From NCBI GenBank assembly GCA_035650495.1, contig DASRHK010000024.1:1-36957 (forward strand): a stretch of 36,957 nucleotides of DNA, written 5' to 3'. The notes under the pieces are model-generated. The model searched no databases. It saw nothing but the letters and a program-made list of their open reading frames with translations, and was not told the origin of the DNA. Source of the DNA: DASRHK01 sp035650495. GTDB lineage: Bacteria; Pseudomonadota; Gammaproteobacteria; Nevskiales; Nevskiaceae. Numbering within the stretch: position 1 is the first letter of the stretch; each line of letters opens with the position of its first letter. This document shows, piece by piece, positions 1-7,968 of the stretch. The position numbers were made by a program, and so were the translations under genes.

Positions 1-536
1 AGTACACCCTCGGCGCCGACGTTCTCGTCGCGCCGGTGATCTCCGAAGGCAATCCTGCGACGACCGACGTGTGGATCCCGCCGGGGACGTGGATCGATTT
101 CTTCACCGGCGAAGCGCTCGACGGTCCCGCGATCGTTCAGCGCAGCGTCCCCTACGATCAATATCCGGTGTTCGTGCGCGCAGGCGCGATCGTGCCGACG
201 CAGCCGGACGTCGTCACCAGCTCGCAAGGTCCGCAGGACGATCTCGTGATCAACGTCTGGCCCGGCGCCGACGGCGCTTTCGATCTCTACGAAGACGAAG
301 GCCAGGGCTTCGGCTATCAGCACGATCATTTCGCGTGGACGCACATCACGTCGCACACATCCGGCACCTGCCGATCCGTCACGATCGGCGCTGCGAGCGG
401 AACCTTCCCCGGTGCACTCACGCAACGGCGCTGGCACGTGCAATTCATCGGGGGCGACCTGGTGGACACCGGCGCTCAGCCGACGAATGCATCCCTGACG
501 GTGCCTATGTCCGGTTGCGAACCAACAATGCATTGA
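1..536 (+). CDS. Glycoside hydrolase family 31 (alpha-glucosidase-like), C-terminal fragment
   Basis: The 5' end lies outside the window; the reading frame is open from base 3 and about 177 residues remain. The fragment begins with the GH31-type strand YTLGADVLVAPVIS, followed by a beta-rich region (PPGTWIDFFTGE, YPVFVRAGAIVP). It continues with a DUF5110-like C-terminal domain carrying GAFDLYEDEGQGFGY. In GH31 enzymes these parts follow the catalytic (beta/alpha)8 barrel, so the catalytic aspartates lie upstream of the window. Family members hydrolyse or transfer alpha-linked glucosyl or xylosyl residues; the substrate cannot be judged from this tail. The stop is 20 bp before the next start on the same strand. 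Family assignment is firm, specificity unknown. Confidence 0.85.
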   Translation, partial: YTLGADVLVAPVISEGNPATTDVWIPPGTWIDFFTGEALDGPAIVQRSVPYDQYPVFVRAGAIVPTQPDVVTSSQGPQDDLVINVWPGADGAFDLYEDEGQGFGYQHDHFAWTHITSHTSGTCRSVTIGAASGTFPGALTQRRWHVQFIGGDLVDTGAQPTNASLTVPMSGCEPTMH

Positions 537-556
537 GCGGCCGCCACAATCGGGGC

Positions 557-1903
557 ATGCATGCTCGATCCTTCGCTGTCGCTGCCCTCACCGTCTCGCT
601 CACGCTCGCAGCCTGCGGCCGATCTGCATCACCCGACGAGCTGAAAGCGCTGCAAGCCGGGCTTGGCAAGATCTCCGGCGACAAGATGCTGCGCGACGAG
701 ATGCACGCGTTCTACGGCGGCCGCCGCTTCCGTCCGGTGTTCGTCGTACGCGGCGAGGCGCGGCCGGTCGCCAGGCATCTGCTCGACGTGCTCCGCGCCG
801 CGGGCCAGGAAGGACTCGATCCCGCGCAGTACCGCGTCGACGAGCTCGCGCGTCGCATCGACAAGCCCGGCGACGGCGCGCAGGCGATGGAGACCGAGCT
901 CGCGCTCACCCGCGCGCTGCTGACGTACGGCAATCACGTCGCGTTCGGCCATCGCATCGCCAAGGACGTCGATGCGAGCTGGACGGCGCAGCCGCGCAAG
1001 ATCGACGTCGCCACGCTCGCTGCCGAAGCCGCCGACGGCGACGATCTCGACGAGCTCACCGCGAAGCTCGAGCCGAAGCAGCCGCAGTACGCGCAGCTCA
1101 AGCAGGCGCTCGCGAACGAGAAGGACGCCGAGCGCGCGGAGAAGCTGCGGCTCAACCTGGAGCGCTGGCGCTGGCTGCCCGACGATCTCGGCAAGACTTA
1201 CGTGATGGCCAACGTGCCGAGCTTCCATCTGGAAGTGCACGACGGCGACGAGCGCCCGCTGCAGATGCGCGTCATCGTCGGCAAGCCGGAGAACCGCACG
1301 CCGATCTTCTCCGACACGATGACCGAAGTCGTGTTCAGCCCGTACTGGAACATCCCGCAGAGCATCGAAGTGAAGGAGATGCTGCCGTCGCTGCAGAAGG
1401 ATTCCGACTTCCTCAAGCGCAAGGACATCGAGGTCGTGCGCATCGTCAACGGCAAGGCGGAACAGGTCGATCCGGAGAAGGTCGACTGGGACAAGGCCGC
1501 GGAGTCGGACATCCAGCTGCGCCAGCGCCCCGGCGCCGACAACGCGCTCGGCTTCATCAAGTTCGTGTTCCCGAACCGGCACAACGTCTACTTCCACGAC
1601 ACGCCGAACGACAACCTGTTCGCCAAGCTCACGCGCGATCTCTCGCACGGCTGCGTGCGGCTGGAGAAGCCGGTCGATCTCGCGCGCTTCGTGCTGCGCG
1701 ATCAGTCCGAGTGGACGCCGGAGCGCATCGAGGAAGCGATGCACAGCGGCAAGGAGAAGCACGTCGCGCTGAAGGAGCCGGTCGCGGTGCACATCGTCTA
1801 TTTCACGGCGCTGCCAGCGGACAACGGCGGCATCGCCTTCTTCGACGACGTCTACGGCTACGACGCGAGGCAGCGTGAGCTCACGCAGGTCGCGCGGCGC
1901 TGA
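557..1903 (+). CDS. L,D-transpeptidase, YcbB-like, predicted lipoprotein
   Basis: A 448-residue cell-wall enzyme that should form 3-3 cross-links in peptidoglycan or attach proteins to it. The N-terminus is a lipoprotein signal with lipobox LAAC (Cys20), which implies an envelope location. Residues about 40-160 resemble the scaffold domain of YcbB-type enzymes (GQEGLDPAQYRVDEL). The YkuD catalytic domain follows and contains SHGCVRLEKP, with His364 and the nucleophile Cys366. The ATG at 557 was chosen because the open frame upstream is only an antiparallel-style shadow of the GH31 gene and because the signal peptide starts there. It is shorter than E. coli YcbB. The stop codon sits inside a hairpin shared with the convergent mlaC gene. 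Family confident; exact cross-linking role inferred. Confidence 0.9.
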   Translation: MHARSFAVAALTVSLTLAACGRSASPDELKALQAGLGKISGDKMLRDEMHAFYGGRRFRPVFVVRGEARPVARHLLDVLRAAGQEGLDPAQYRVDELARRIDKPGDGAQAMETELALTRALLTYGNHVAFGHRIAKDVDASWTAQPRKIDVATLAAEAADGDDLDELTAKLEPKQPQYAQLKQALANEKDAERAEKLRLNLERWRWLPDDLGKTYVMANVPSFHLEVHDGDERPLQMRVIVGKPENRTPIFSDTMTEVVFSPYWNIPQSIEVKEMLPSLQKDSDFLKRKDIEVVRIVNGKAEQVDPEKVDWDKAAESDIQLRQRPGADNALGFIKFVFPNRHNVYFHDTPNDNLFAKLTRDLSHGCVRLEKPVDLARFVLRDQSEWTPERIEEAMHSGKEKHVALKEPVAVHIVYFTALPADNGGIAFFDDVYGYDARQRELTQVARR

Positions 1904-1918
1904 CGGGCTCAGCGCCGC
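1894..1918. terminator. Bidirectional hairpin containing both convergent stop codons
   Basis: A perfect 10-bp inverted repeat (GCGGCGCTGA / TCAGCGCCGC) with a 5-nt loop. The TGA of the L,D-transpeptidase closes the left arm and the TGA of mlaC (TCA on this strand) opens the right arm. The symmetry and convergent placement suggest a shared terminator. No T-run follows on either side, so it may instead block 3' exonucleases or assist Rho. Confidence 0.5.
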
Positions 1919-2559
1919 TCGGGCGGCTTCCAGGTATCGGCCGGGATCGCGCCGGTTTCCAGCCGCGACGTGAGCGCCGCCAATCCGTCGCGCTTCACCA
2001 CCGGCCCGAATTGCGCGCGGAAGTTCTGCACGAGACCCAAACCCTCGACGCTCATGTCGCAGACGAGCCAGCGGCGATCGTCATCCAGGCGCAGATCGAA
2101 CTGCAGCGAGACCGGCGGCCCGACTTTCTGCGGCAGCTGCGCGCGCACGCGCGCGGTGCCTTCGAGCGCGTCGATCTCCGAGAGCTTCCAGCCCGACTGG
2201 TTGCGCTGCGCGCGCTCGAGCAGCGCGGCGCCGTAGAACACGATCAGGCGGCGCTTGAACGCGGCCTTGAACCGATCGCGCTCGTCGCGCGTGGCCGAGC
2301 GCCACCCTTTGCCGGTCACCGCTTCCGAGATGACGTCGAGATTGAACGCAGGCACGACGACCCGGTCGATGACCTCGTAGAGCTGCTCGGGATCGCGTCG
2401 ATAATCGTCGCCGTGCTGATCGACGAGCTGCTGCAGCGCGTCGATCTTGTCGCCGACGATCTCGACCGGCGTGCCGCTGGCGCCGAGGCTCGCGCCGCTC
2501 CAGCTCGCGAGGAGCGCGACGAGCGCCATGACCGCGCGAGGCTGCGCGCGCTCAATCAC
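1909..2559 (-). CDS. mlaC: MlaC-family periplasmic phospholipid-binding protein (Ttg2D-like)
   Basis: A 216-residue exported protein of the MlaC/toluene-tolerance Ttg2D family, which shuttles phospholipids between outer and inner membrane. It has a signal peptide (hydrophobic MALVALLASW, then Ala/Gly cleavage region). The body carries the family pattern YEVIDRVVVPAFNLDVIS followed by F(K)xAFKRRLIVFYGAAL and a C-terminal WLVCDMSVEGLGLVQNFR. The start is GTG at 2559, overlapping the upstream 54-aa gene by 8 bp; an ATG at 2529 is an alternative but would leave no basic n-region. No mlaA, B, D, E or F is present nearby, so this is an orphan copy. It is the last gene of a minus-strand run that starts with marR and a drug-efflux pump. 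Confidence 0.85.
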   Translation of the reverse strand: MIERAQPRAVMALVALLASWSGASLGASGTPVEIVGDKIDALQQLVDQHGDDYRRDPEQLYEVIDRVVVPAFNLDVISEAVTGKGWRSATRDERDRFKAAFKRRLIVFYGAALLERAQRNQSGWKLSEIDALEGTARVRAQLPQKVGPPVSLQFDLRLDDDRRWLVCDMSVEGLGLVQNFRAQFGPVVKRDGLAALTSRLETGAIPADTWKPPERR

Positions 2560-2716
2560 CGAGGTGCTCGTCGAACAGCTTGCGACCGTAATACAAGCCG
2601 TAGCCTCCGCCGATCGCGCTGAGCACGACTGCGAAGAAGAGATTCAGGTGCGCGCCCAGCGCCCAGCCGATCGCGCCGAGCAGCGTCGCTCCGGTCGCCC
2701 CCATGATGAAGCGCAT
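2552..2716 (-). CDS. 54-residue two-helix membrane protein
   Basis: A small ORF running MRFIMGATGATLLGAIG to a C-terminal RKLFDEHLGD. It has two hydrophobic segments (about residues 3-19 and 23-40, glycine rich) separated by a short turn, consistent with a hairpin membrane protein. The start lies 16 bp after the emrB stop and the end overlaps the mlaC GTG by 8 bp, so it is placed as an operon member linking efflux pump and MlaC. No good Shine-Dalgarno sequence is visible before the ATG. I do not recognise a family and assign no function. Translation is supported by its tight packing and by the absence of any competing gene. Confidence 0.55.
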   Translation of the reverse strand: MRFIMGATGATLLGAIGWALGAHLNLFFAVVLSAIGGGYGLYYGRKLFDEHLGD

Positions 2717-2732
2717 GGGCCGGAATGTAGCG

Positions 2733-4268
2733 CTATTCGGCCGCCGCTGCTGCGGGCGCGCCGCCGGTCGGCCGATGCGCGAACCACACCGGGATGATCA
2801 TCGCGAGGCACAGCCAGGCGGAGATCCAGAAGTAGTCGAGCGACGACAGCAGATACGCCTGATTGACGAGTCCGCGCGTCAGCACCGCGATCGACTGCGG
2901 ATCGTTGAAGCCCGCCGCGTGGAGTCCGTGCATCGCCTGCTGCAGCGTCGGGTCGTAGACGCTCGACGCTTCCGCCAGCCGCGTCTGATGCAGCGCTTCG
3001 TGGCGATCCCAGAACGTCGTCGAGATCGACGCCGAGAACGCGCCCGCCGTGATGCGCATGAAATTCTGCATGCCCGACGCCGCCGGCACGCGCTGCGGCT
3101 CGATGCCGTGCAGCGACAGCGAGACGATCGCGACGAAGAACGTCGCCATGCCGAAGCCCTGCACCAAGAGCGGCTTCAGGAATTCCCAGTAGCTGGCGTC
3201 GGCGGTGTAGCCGGCGCGAAGGTAGTACGACAGCCCGAACGCGAGGAACGCGAAGGTCGCGATGCGGCGCGCGTCGACGCGCGAGAGCATCTTGCCGACG
3301 ATCGGCGTGACCAGCACCGCGATGATGCCGCTCGGCGCGACGACGAGCCCCGCCCACGTCGCGGTGTAGCCGAGCTGCGTCTGCATCCACAGCGACAGCA
3401 GCACGATGTTGCCGAAGAACACCGCGTAGCCGAGGCACATCGCGATGATGCCCATCGTGAAGTTGCGCGACTTGAACAGCGAGAGATCGACGATCGGATG
3501 CTCGGCGGTGAGCTCCCAGATCAGGAACGCGGCGAAGCCGATCGCAGCGACGATGCCCATCACTACGATCGCCGGCGAGGAGAACCAGTCGAGGTCCTTG
3601 CCCTTGTCGAGCATGATCTGCAGCGAGCCGACCCAGAGCACGAGCAGAGCGAAGCCGATCGAATCGACCGGCACCTTGCGCGTCGGCGTCTCGCGTGTTC
3701 CGAGGATGCGCCAGCACACCGCGGCGGCGAAGATGCCGACCGGCAGGTTGATGTAGAAGATCCACGGCCACGACATGTTGTCGGAGATCCAGCCGCCGAA
3801 GATCGGGCCGCAGATCGGCGCAACGAGCGTCGTCATCGACCAGATCGCGAGCGCGGTGCCGCGCTTCTGCGGCGGGAAGATCGACATCAAGAGCGCCTGC
3901 GATCCCGGAATCATCGGGCCCGACACCGCGCCCTGCAGCACGCGGAAGAACACCAGCGACGGCAGGCTCCACGCGACACCACAGAGGAACGACGCCGCGG
4001 TGAACGCAAGCACCGAGGCGACGAACGTGCGCACGACGCCGTAGCGCATCATCAGCCAGCCGGTGAGCGGCACCGAGATGCCGTTGGCGACCGCGAACGA
4101 CGTGATGACCCACGTGCCTTGATCGGGCGACACGCCGAGGTTGCCGGCGATGGTGGGAATCGCGACGTTGGCGATCGTCGTGTCGAGCACCTGCATGAAC
4201 GTGCCGAGCGCGAGCGCGATCGAGGCGAGCGCCTGCGTCCCCTTGGGGAGCGGCGCGCTGTCGTTCAT
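2733..4268 (-). CDS. emrB: EmrB-type drug:H+ antiporter (MFS, DHA2 family, 14 TM)
   Basis: A 511-residue inner-membrane transporter that couples proton entry to drug efflux. It shows the DHA2 signature LDTTIANVAIPTIAGNL in helix 1 (about residues 28-44) and the antiporter motif C region APICGPIFGGWISD in helix 5. The length and roughly 14 hydrophobic segments fit EmrB. It should work with the adjacent EmrA-like adaptor and the NodT-like outer-membrane channel as a tripartite pump. Its ATG overlaps the emrA stop by 4 bp (ATGA), so translation is coupled. Substrates cannot be predicted from sequence. Confidence 0.93.
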   Translation of the reverse strand: MNDSAPLPKGTQALASIALALGTFMQVLDTTIANVAIPTIAGNLGVSPDQGTWVITSFAVANGISVPLTGWLMMRYGVVRTFVASVLAFTAASFLCGVAWSLPSLVFFRVLQGAVSGPMIPGSQALLMSIFPPQKRGTALAIWSMTTLVAPICGPIFGGWISDNMSWPWIFYINLPVGIFAAAVCWRILGTRETPTRKVPVDSIGFALLVLWVGSLQIMLDKGKDLDWFSSPAIVVMGIVAAIGFAAFLIWELTAEHPIVDLSLFKSRNFTMGIIAMCLGYAVFFGNIVLLSLWMQTQLGYTATWAGLVVAPSGIIAVLVTPIVGKMLSRVDARRIATFAFLAFGLSYYLRAGYTADASYWEFLKPLLVQGFGMATFFVAIVSLSLHGIEPQRVPAASGMQNFMRITAGAFSASISTTFWDRHEALHQTRLAEASSVYDPTLQQAMHGLHAAGFNDPQSIAVLTRGLVNQAYLLSSLDYFWISAWLCLAMIIPVWFAHRPTGGAPAAAAAE

Positions 4269-5419
4269 TTCGCTTCCACCGCCGCGGCGCTCACCGACGC
4301 GCCGGAATTGTCGGCGACGATCTTCGCGATCTGCGCTTCGGTGTCCTTGTCGTCCTCGTCGCTCGCGATCTGCGGATGCGGCTCTCCGCGCACCTTGTCC
4401 GCCATCAGCGGACCCGACGCGTCGCGGACGTCGACCTGCACCGCCATCGACAAGCCGACGCGCAGCGGATGCTCCGCGAGCTCGTTGCGATCGAGCGCGA
4501 TGCGCACCGGCACGCGCTGCACGACCTTGATCCAGTTGCCGGACGCGTTCTGCGCCGGCAGCAGCGCGAAAGCGCTGCCGCTGCCCGCCGAAAGACCGGC
4601 GATGTGTCCGTGGAATTTCGCGCTGCGTCCGTAGACGTCGGCACGCAGCGTGACCGGCTGGCCGACGCGCATGTTCTCGAGCTGCACTTCCTTGAAGTTG
4701 GCGTCGACCCAGACGTCGTCGAGCGGCACCACCGCCATCAGCGGCGCGCCGGGCGCGATGCGCGCGCCGACCTGAACGGATCGCTTCGCAACCACGCCCG
4801 CGACCGGCGCGGTGATCTGCGTGCGCTTGAGCGCGAGCGCTGCGTCGCGAACCTTCGCCTCCGCGGAGAGCACCTGCGGATGCGTCGCGATGGTCGTGCC
4901 TTCGGTCTGCGCGAGCGTCGCCTGCAATTGCTCCTGCACGGCTTCCAGCGCAGTCTGCGCGTGCGACAGCTCTTCCTTCGACACCGCACCGTCGCGCGTG
5001 AGGCCTTTGCGACGGTCGTAGTCGGCTTGCCGCTCGGAGAGCTGCGCCTTCAGCTGCGAGGCCTGTGCGAAGAGCGCGCGCACCTGACGCACGTTGCGCG
5101 CGAGCTCTGCTTCGGCCGCGTCGAGCGCCACTTTCGCGTCGGCCGGATCGAGCTGCAGCAACAGCTGCCCGCGCTGAACGCTCTGCGTGTCGTCGACGCC
5201 GACCGCGAGCACCGTGCCCGGCACTTCGCTGGTGATCTGCACGAGATCGGACGCGACATACGCATCATCGGTCTCTTCGAAGTGACGCGCGTAGGCGAGC
5301 CAGTAGACCGAATAGATCACGAGACCGATCGCGACGACGGTGCCGAGGATCAGCAGGCCTTTGCGCCGCGCGCCGTTCTTCTGCTGCGCGGCTGCGATGT
5401 TCGGATTCGGAGCGTTCAT
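4265..5419 (-). CDS. emrA: EmrA-type membrane fusion protein (HlyD family)
   Basis: A 384-residue periplasmic adaptor that bridges EmrB and the outer-membrane channel. A short cytoplasmic basic N-terminus (GARRKG) precedes one transmembrane helix (about residues 20-42). The pattern EETDDAYVASDLVQI, typical of EmrA/HlyD half-lipoyl domains, follows. A long alpha-helical/coiled-coil hairpin occupies about residues 95-175 (Ala, Gln, Glu rich). The second lipoyl half then follows with ITAPVAGVVAKRSVQVGARI and a beta-barrel with VWVDANFKEVQLENMRVGQPV. It overlaps by 4 bp both the outer-membrane gene upstream and emrB downstream. Confidence 0.93.
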   Translation of the reverse strand: MNAPNPNIAAAQQKNGARRKGLLILGTVVAIGLVIYSVYWLAYARHFEETDDAYVASDLVQITSEVPGTVLAVGVDDTQSVQRGQLLLQLDPADAKVALDAAEAELARNVRQVRALFAQASQLKAQLSERQADYDRRKGLTRDGAVSKEELSHAQTALEAVQEQLQATLAQTEGTTIATHPQVLSAEAKVRDAALALKRTQITAPVAGVVAKRSVQVGARIAPGAPLMAVVPLDDVWVDANFKEVQLENMRVGQPVTLRADVYGRSAKFHGHIAGLSAGSGSAFALLPAQNASGNWIKVVQRVPVRIALDRNELAEHPLRVGLSMAVQVDVRDASGPLMADKVRGEPHPQIASDEDDKDTEAQIAKIVADNSGASVSAAAVEAK

Positions 5420-6819
5420 GAGAGACCTCGAGGAGGAACGAAGCTGCCGCCCAGCGAGAGCAGCAGCGTCACGCGTGCGGTTGCGTAAGCGTCGGTGACA
5501 TCGGCGAGTGCCTGGCGCGCCTGCAGCACCGCGCCTTCGGTCGTGAGCACCGGCAGATAGCCGGACAGCCCTGCCTTGTAGCGTTCTTCGGTCAGCTTGT
5601 AGGCGTCTTCAGCCGCCGCGAGCTGCGCTTGCGCTTCGGCGAGCTGCTGCTTGAGCGAGGTGATCAGCGACAGCTGATCGGCGGCCTGGCGAACCGCCTG
5701 CAGCACCGTGTCGTTGTACGACGCGATCGATGCGTCGAGCTCGGCGGTCGCGCCCTTGTAACCGGCCTTCAGACGCTGCGAGTCGAACAGCGGCAGATGG
5801 ATCGCGGGTCCGACCGCGTACTGGCGGCTGCCCCAGTCGAACAGGTTACCGAGCGCGATCGCCTGGAAGCCCGCCGCGGCGGAGAGATTGATGTCGGGAT
5901 AGAACGCGGCCTTTGCCGCCTTGCGACCTGCGAGCGCAGCTTCGACGCGCACGCGCGCGGCGAGAACGTCGGGCCGGCGCGAGAGCAGATCGGCGGGCAG
6001 CGATTCTGGAAGCGGCAGCGCGGTGTCGAGGTTGAGCTGCGGCCGCTTGAACTGCGCGTACGACTCGGCACCCATGCCGACCAGCGCAGCGATGCGATGC
6101 ATGGCGAGCTCCGATTCCGCCTGCGCCTGCAAGCGCTGCATCCGCGCCTGCGGCAGCGCAGCTTCTGCCTGACGCTGCTCCGGACGCGGCGCGAGGCCGG
6201 CCTGCACGCGCGAGCGCGTGATGTCGAGGATCTCCTGGCGCTGCGCTTCGGTCTGCCGCGCGATGTCGAGCAGGCGATACGCGCGATCGAGCTGCAGATA
6301 CGCCTGCGCGAGCGAGCCCGCGATCGCGAGTCGCGCGCCTTCCGCGTCGAGCGCGGCCGCGTCGCGATCGAGCTTCGATTGCTGGATCAGCGCGGCCTGG
6401 CGGCCGAAGAAATCCAGATCCCACGACAGTCCCGCGGTCACGGCGCCGCGCCAGACGTTCATGCCGCCATACGGCGGCGGAATGATGTCGTGCTCGGGCA
6501 AGCGCAGACGCTGCTCGTTGGCGTCGAGCGCGAAGCCGGGACGATTGCCCGCACCGACGGCTTGCGCGCGCGCTTCGGCTTCGCGGATCCGCGCGAGTGC
6601 CGCGTTGAGCGTCGGCGCGCCACGCAGCGACTGCTCGACCAGCCGATCGAGCTGCGGATCGCCGAACGCACGCCACCAGCCGGCCGGCGCCGGCGCGACC
6701 GACACTCCGCGCAGTCCGAGACTGCGATCTTCGATCCGTGACACCTGCGGATCGCTCTTGGGTGCGAGCACGCAACCTGCGATGAGCGTGGCAGCGATCG
6801 CGACGGTGATCGATCTCAC
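5416..6819 (-). CDS. NodT-family outer-membrane efflux lipoprotein (TolC-like)
   Basis: A 467-residue outer-membrane channel of the RND/MFS outer-membrane factor family. The N-terminus MRSITVAIAATLIAGC is a lipoprotein signal with Cys16. WWRAFGDPQLDRLVEQSL, typical of NodT proteins, follows, and two repeated halves of long alpha-helices and beta-strands can be seen. The second half carries LPADLLSRRPDVLAARVRVEAA and YPDINLSAAAGF, both hallmark segments. It is the second gene of the marR-controlled unit, overlapping marR and emrA by 4 bp each (ATGA). It should provide the exit duct for the EmrAB pump. Confidence 0.93.
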   Translation of the reverse strand: MRSITVAIAATLIAGCVLAPKSDPQVSRIEDRSLGLRGVSVAPAPAGWWRAFGDPQLDRLVEQSLRGAPTLNAALARIREAEARAQAVGAGNRPGFALDANEQRLRLPEHDIIPPPYGGMNVWRGAVTAGLSWDLDFFGRQAALIQQSKLDRDAAALDAEGARLAIAGSLAQAYLQLDRAYRLLDIARQTEAQRQEILDITRSRVQAGLAPRPEQRQAEAALPQARMQRLQAQAESELAMHRIAALVGMGAESYAQFKRPQLNLDTALPLPESLPADLLSRRPDVLAARVRVEAALAGRKAAKAAFYPDINLSAAAGFQAIALGNLFDWGSRQYAVGPAIHLPLFDSQRLKAGYKGATAELDASIASYNDTVLQAVRQAADQLSLITSLKQQLAEAQAQLAAAEDAYKLTEERYKAGLSGYLPVLTTEGAVLQARQALADVTDAYATARVTLLLSLGGSFVPPRGLS

Positions 6820-7268
6820 TTGGGAGCCTCCAGCGTGGCGATGAGCTTCTCGAGGAGCCGAAGGAATTCGCGGAACTCGGCCGCGCTGAAGTCGCCGACG
6901 GCTTCGTTGAGCTTGTCCACGGTCAGCGGGATCAGGGACTCGAGCATCGCGTGGCCCTGCCTGGTGAGCGAGAGCTCGACGACGCGCCGATCCTGCTTGC
7001 TGCGGCTGCGCTCGATCAGACGCCGCTTCTCGAGCTGATCGAGCACGCGCGTCAGCGCGCCGCTGTCATGCCCGACGCCGCGGCAGAGCTCGGCGGCGGT
7101 GTTGCCGAGGCCGTCGCGCAGGCGCAGCAGGATGACCCACTGCGTGAAGGTGATGTCGTGATTCTCGAACGCGGCTTCGGCACGCTCCATGAGCAGGCCG
7201 TGCGCGCGCTTGAGCAGATAGCCGATGCTCTGGCGGGCCTTGAAGCTGGCGGCGGCATAGTGCTTCAT
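6816..7268 (-). CDS. MarR-family transcriptional regulator of the efflux operon
   Basis: A 150-residue winged-helix repressor. Residues about 40-115 hold the MarR DNA-binding core: FTQWVILLRLRDGL, NTAAELCRGVGHDSGALTRV as recognition helix region, and the wing SKQDRRVVELSLTRQG with the conserved Asp-Arg. It is the first gene of the efflux unit and overlaps the next gene by 4 bp. A strong sigma70-like promoter ends only 8 nt before its ATG, and a perfect 12-bp palindrome lies in that promoter's spacer. Autorepression relieved by a pump substrate is the natural inference. No Shine-Dalgarno sequence precedes the ATG, so the transcript may be leaderless. Confidence 0.92.
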   Translation of the reverse strand: MKHYAAASFKARQSIGYLLKRAHGLLMERAEAAFENHDITFTQWVILLRLRDGLGNTAAELCRGVGHDSGALTRVLDQLEKRRLIERSRSKQDRRVVELSLTRQGHAMLESLIPLTVDKLNEAVGDFSAAEFREFLRLLEKLIATLEAPK

Positions 7269-7276
7269 GCCGCCGC

Positions 7277-7305
7277 AAATTAGCTGCCTAGGCAGTTATT
7301 GTCAA
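7277..7305 (-). promoter_or_regulatory. Promoter of the marR-efflux operon
   Basis: On the minus strand a perfect -35 TTGACA (7300-7305) is separated by 17 nt from a -10 TAATTT (7277-7282). The expected transcription start is 6-9 nt further on, at or within 2 nt of the marR ATG (7268). Confidence 0.75.
7284..7295. promoter_or_regulatory. Palindromic operator, probable MarR-family site
   Basis: CTGCCTAGGCAG is a perfect 12-bp palindrome lying wholly within the 17-nt spacer between -35 and -10 of the marR promoter. A repressor bound here would occlude RNA polymerase. A further GGCAG half-site occurs at 7306-7310. The assignment to the adjacent MarR protein is inference from position. Confidence 0.65.
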
Positions 7306-7318
7306 GGCAGCAATCTCG

Positions 7319-7349
7319 CCGCCGCGGCAAGTCGTCGTTGCCGCGGCGG
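7319..7349. terminator. Strong GC hairpin after the SnoaL-like gene
   Basis: A perfect 12-bp stem (CCGCCGCGGCAA / TTGCCGCGGCGG) with a 7-nt loop, starting 15 nt after the stop of the minus-strand lipoprotein gene and before the marR promoter. It probably separates the slt-cca unit from the efflux operon. There is no T-run, so intrinsic termination is uncertain. Confidence 0.5.
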
Positions 7350-7363
7350 GAACGATCCGCGCT

Positions 7364-7933
7364 CTACGTCCCCGGCTTGGGGGCCGGCGCGGTCGTCTGA
7401 TCCGGCGTGGCGGTCGGCGGCGGCGCGGCCGTCGCTGGCGCTTCAGGCGCCGCTGCTGGCGCCGACGCTGGTGCTGCCGCCATCGGCGGTGGCGGGCTGT
7501 TCGAGTTCCAGATATCCCGATGCAGCACCCACTTCTCGTTCTCTCTCTTCCAGATCACGATGTACTTGCCGGTGTCGGCGGTCGAGCCGTCGGCGCCGAT
7601 CACGCGATAGCTGCCTTCTTCGTCGGCATGATCGTCGGCCGCTTCGACTTCGTTGGTGGTCAGCTCCAGGCCCTTGGCGCCGGAGTCGACGAAAGCCTTC
7701 CACGCGGCGACGATGCCCTCGTGACCGCTGACCGTCGGCGCGTTCGGCGGGAACAGCTGCGCGCTCGACGAATACATGCCGGCGACGCCGTTGTAGTCGC
7801 CTTTCGCGAACGTCGCGCTGAACTCCTTTTCGCGCGCTTCGATTTCGCCGCGGACCTTGGCCTGGTCGACGGGCTGTTTGCAGCCGGCGATCGCGGTGGC
7901 GGCGGCGACGAGGAGAATCGTTCTTTTGAGCAT
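7364..7933 (-). CDS. SnoaL/DUF4440-like lipoprotein with Pro/Ala-rich tail
   Basis: A 189-residue predicted lipoprotein. MLKRTILLVAAATAIAGC gives a lipobox with Cys18. The body (about residues 25-135) looks like an NTF2/SnoaL-fold DUF4440 domain: EKEFSATFAKGDYNGVAGMY near the start and YIVIWKRENEKWVLHRDIWN near the end. The last 45 residues are a Pro/Ala/Thr low-complexity tail, possibly spanning or contacting the cell wall. The ATG at 7933 was preferred over that at 7939 because GGAGA is then about 7 nt upstream; for the earlier ATG it would be too close. It follows cca on the same strand after 35 bp. Enzymatic activity, if any, is unknown. Confidence 0.8.
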   Translation of the reverse strand: MLKRTILLVAAATAIAGCKQPVDQAKVRGEIEAREKEFSATFAKGDYNGVAGMYSSSAQLFPPNAPTVSGHEGIVAAWKAFVDSGAKGLELTTNEVEAADDHADEEGSYRVIGADGSTADTGKYIVIWKRENEKWVLHRDIWNSNSPPPPMAAAPASAPAAAPEAPATAAPPPTATPDQTTAPAPKPGT

Positions 7934-7968
7934 CGGCATCTCTCCGTTGTTGGGACGACGGCCCGAGT

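Noticed and set aside
534..556. GCGGCCGC palindrome between GH31 and L,D-transpeptidase genes
   Set aside because: An 8-bp palindrome is expected by chance in GC-rich DNA; no terminator structure around it.
2703..4634. 643-codon plus-strand open frame opposite emrB/emrA
   Set aside because: Arg/His/Asp-rich composition without domains; a shadow caused by high GC third positions. EmrA and EmrB on the other strand are well supported.
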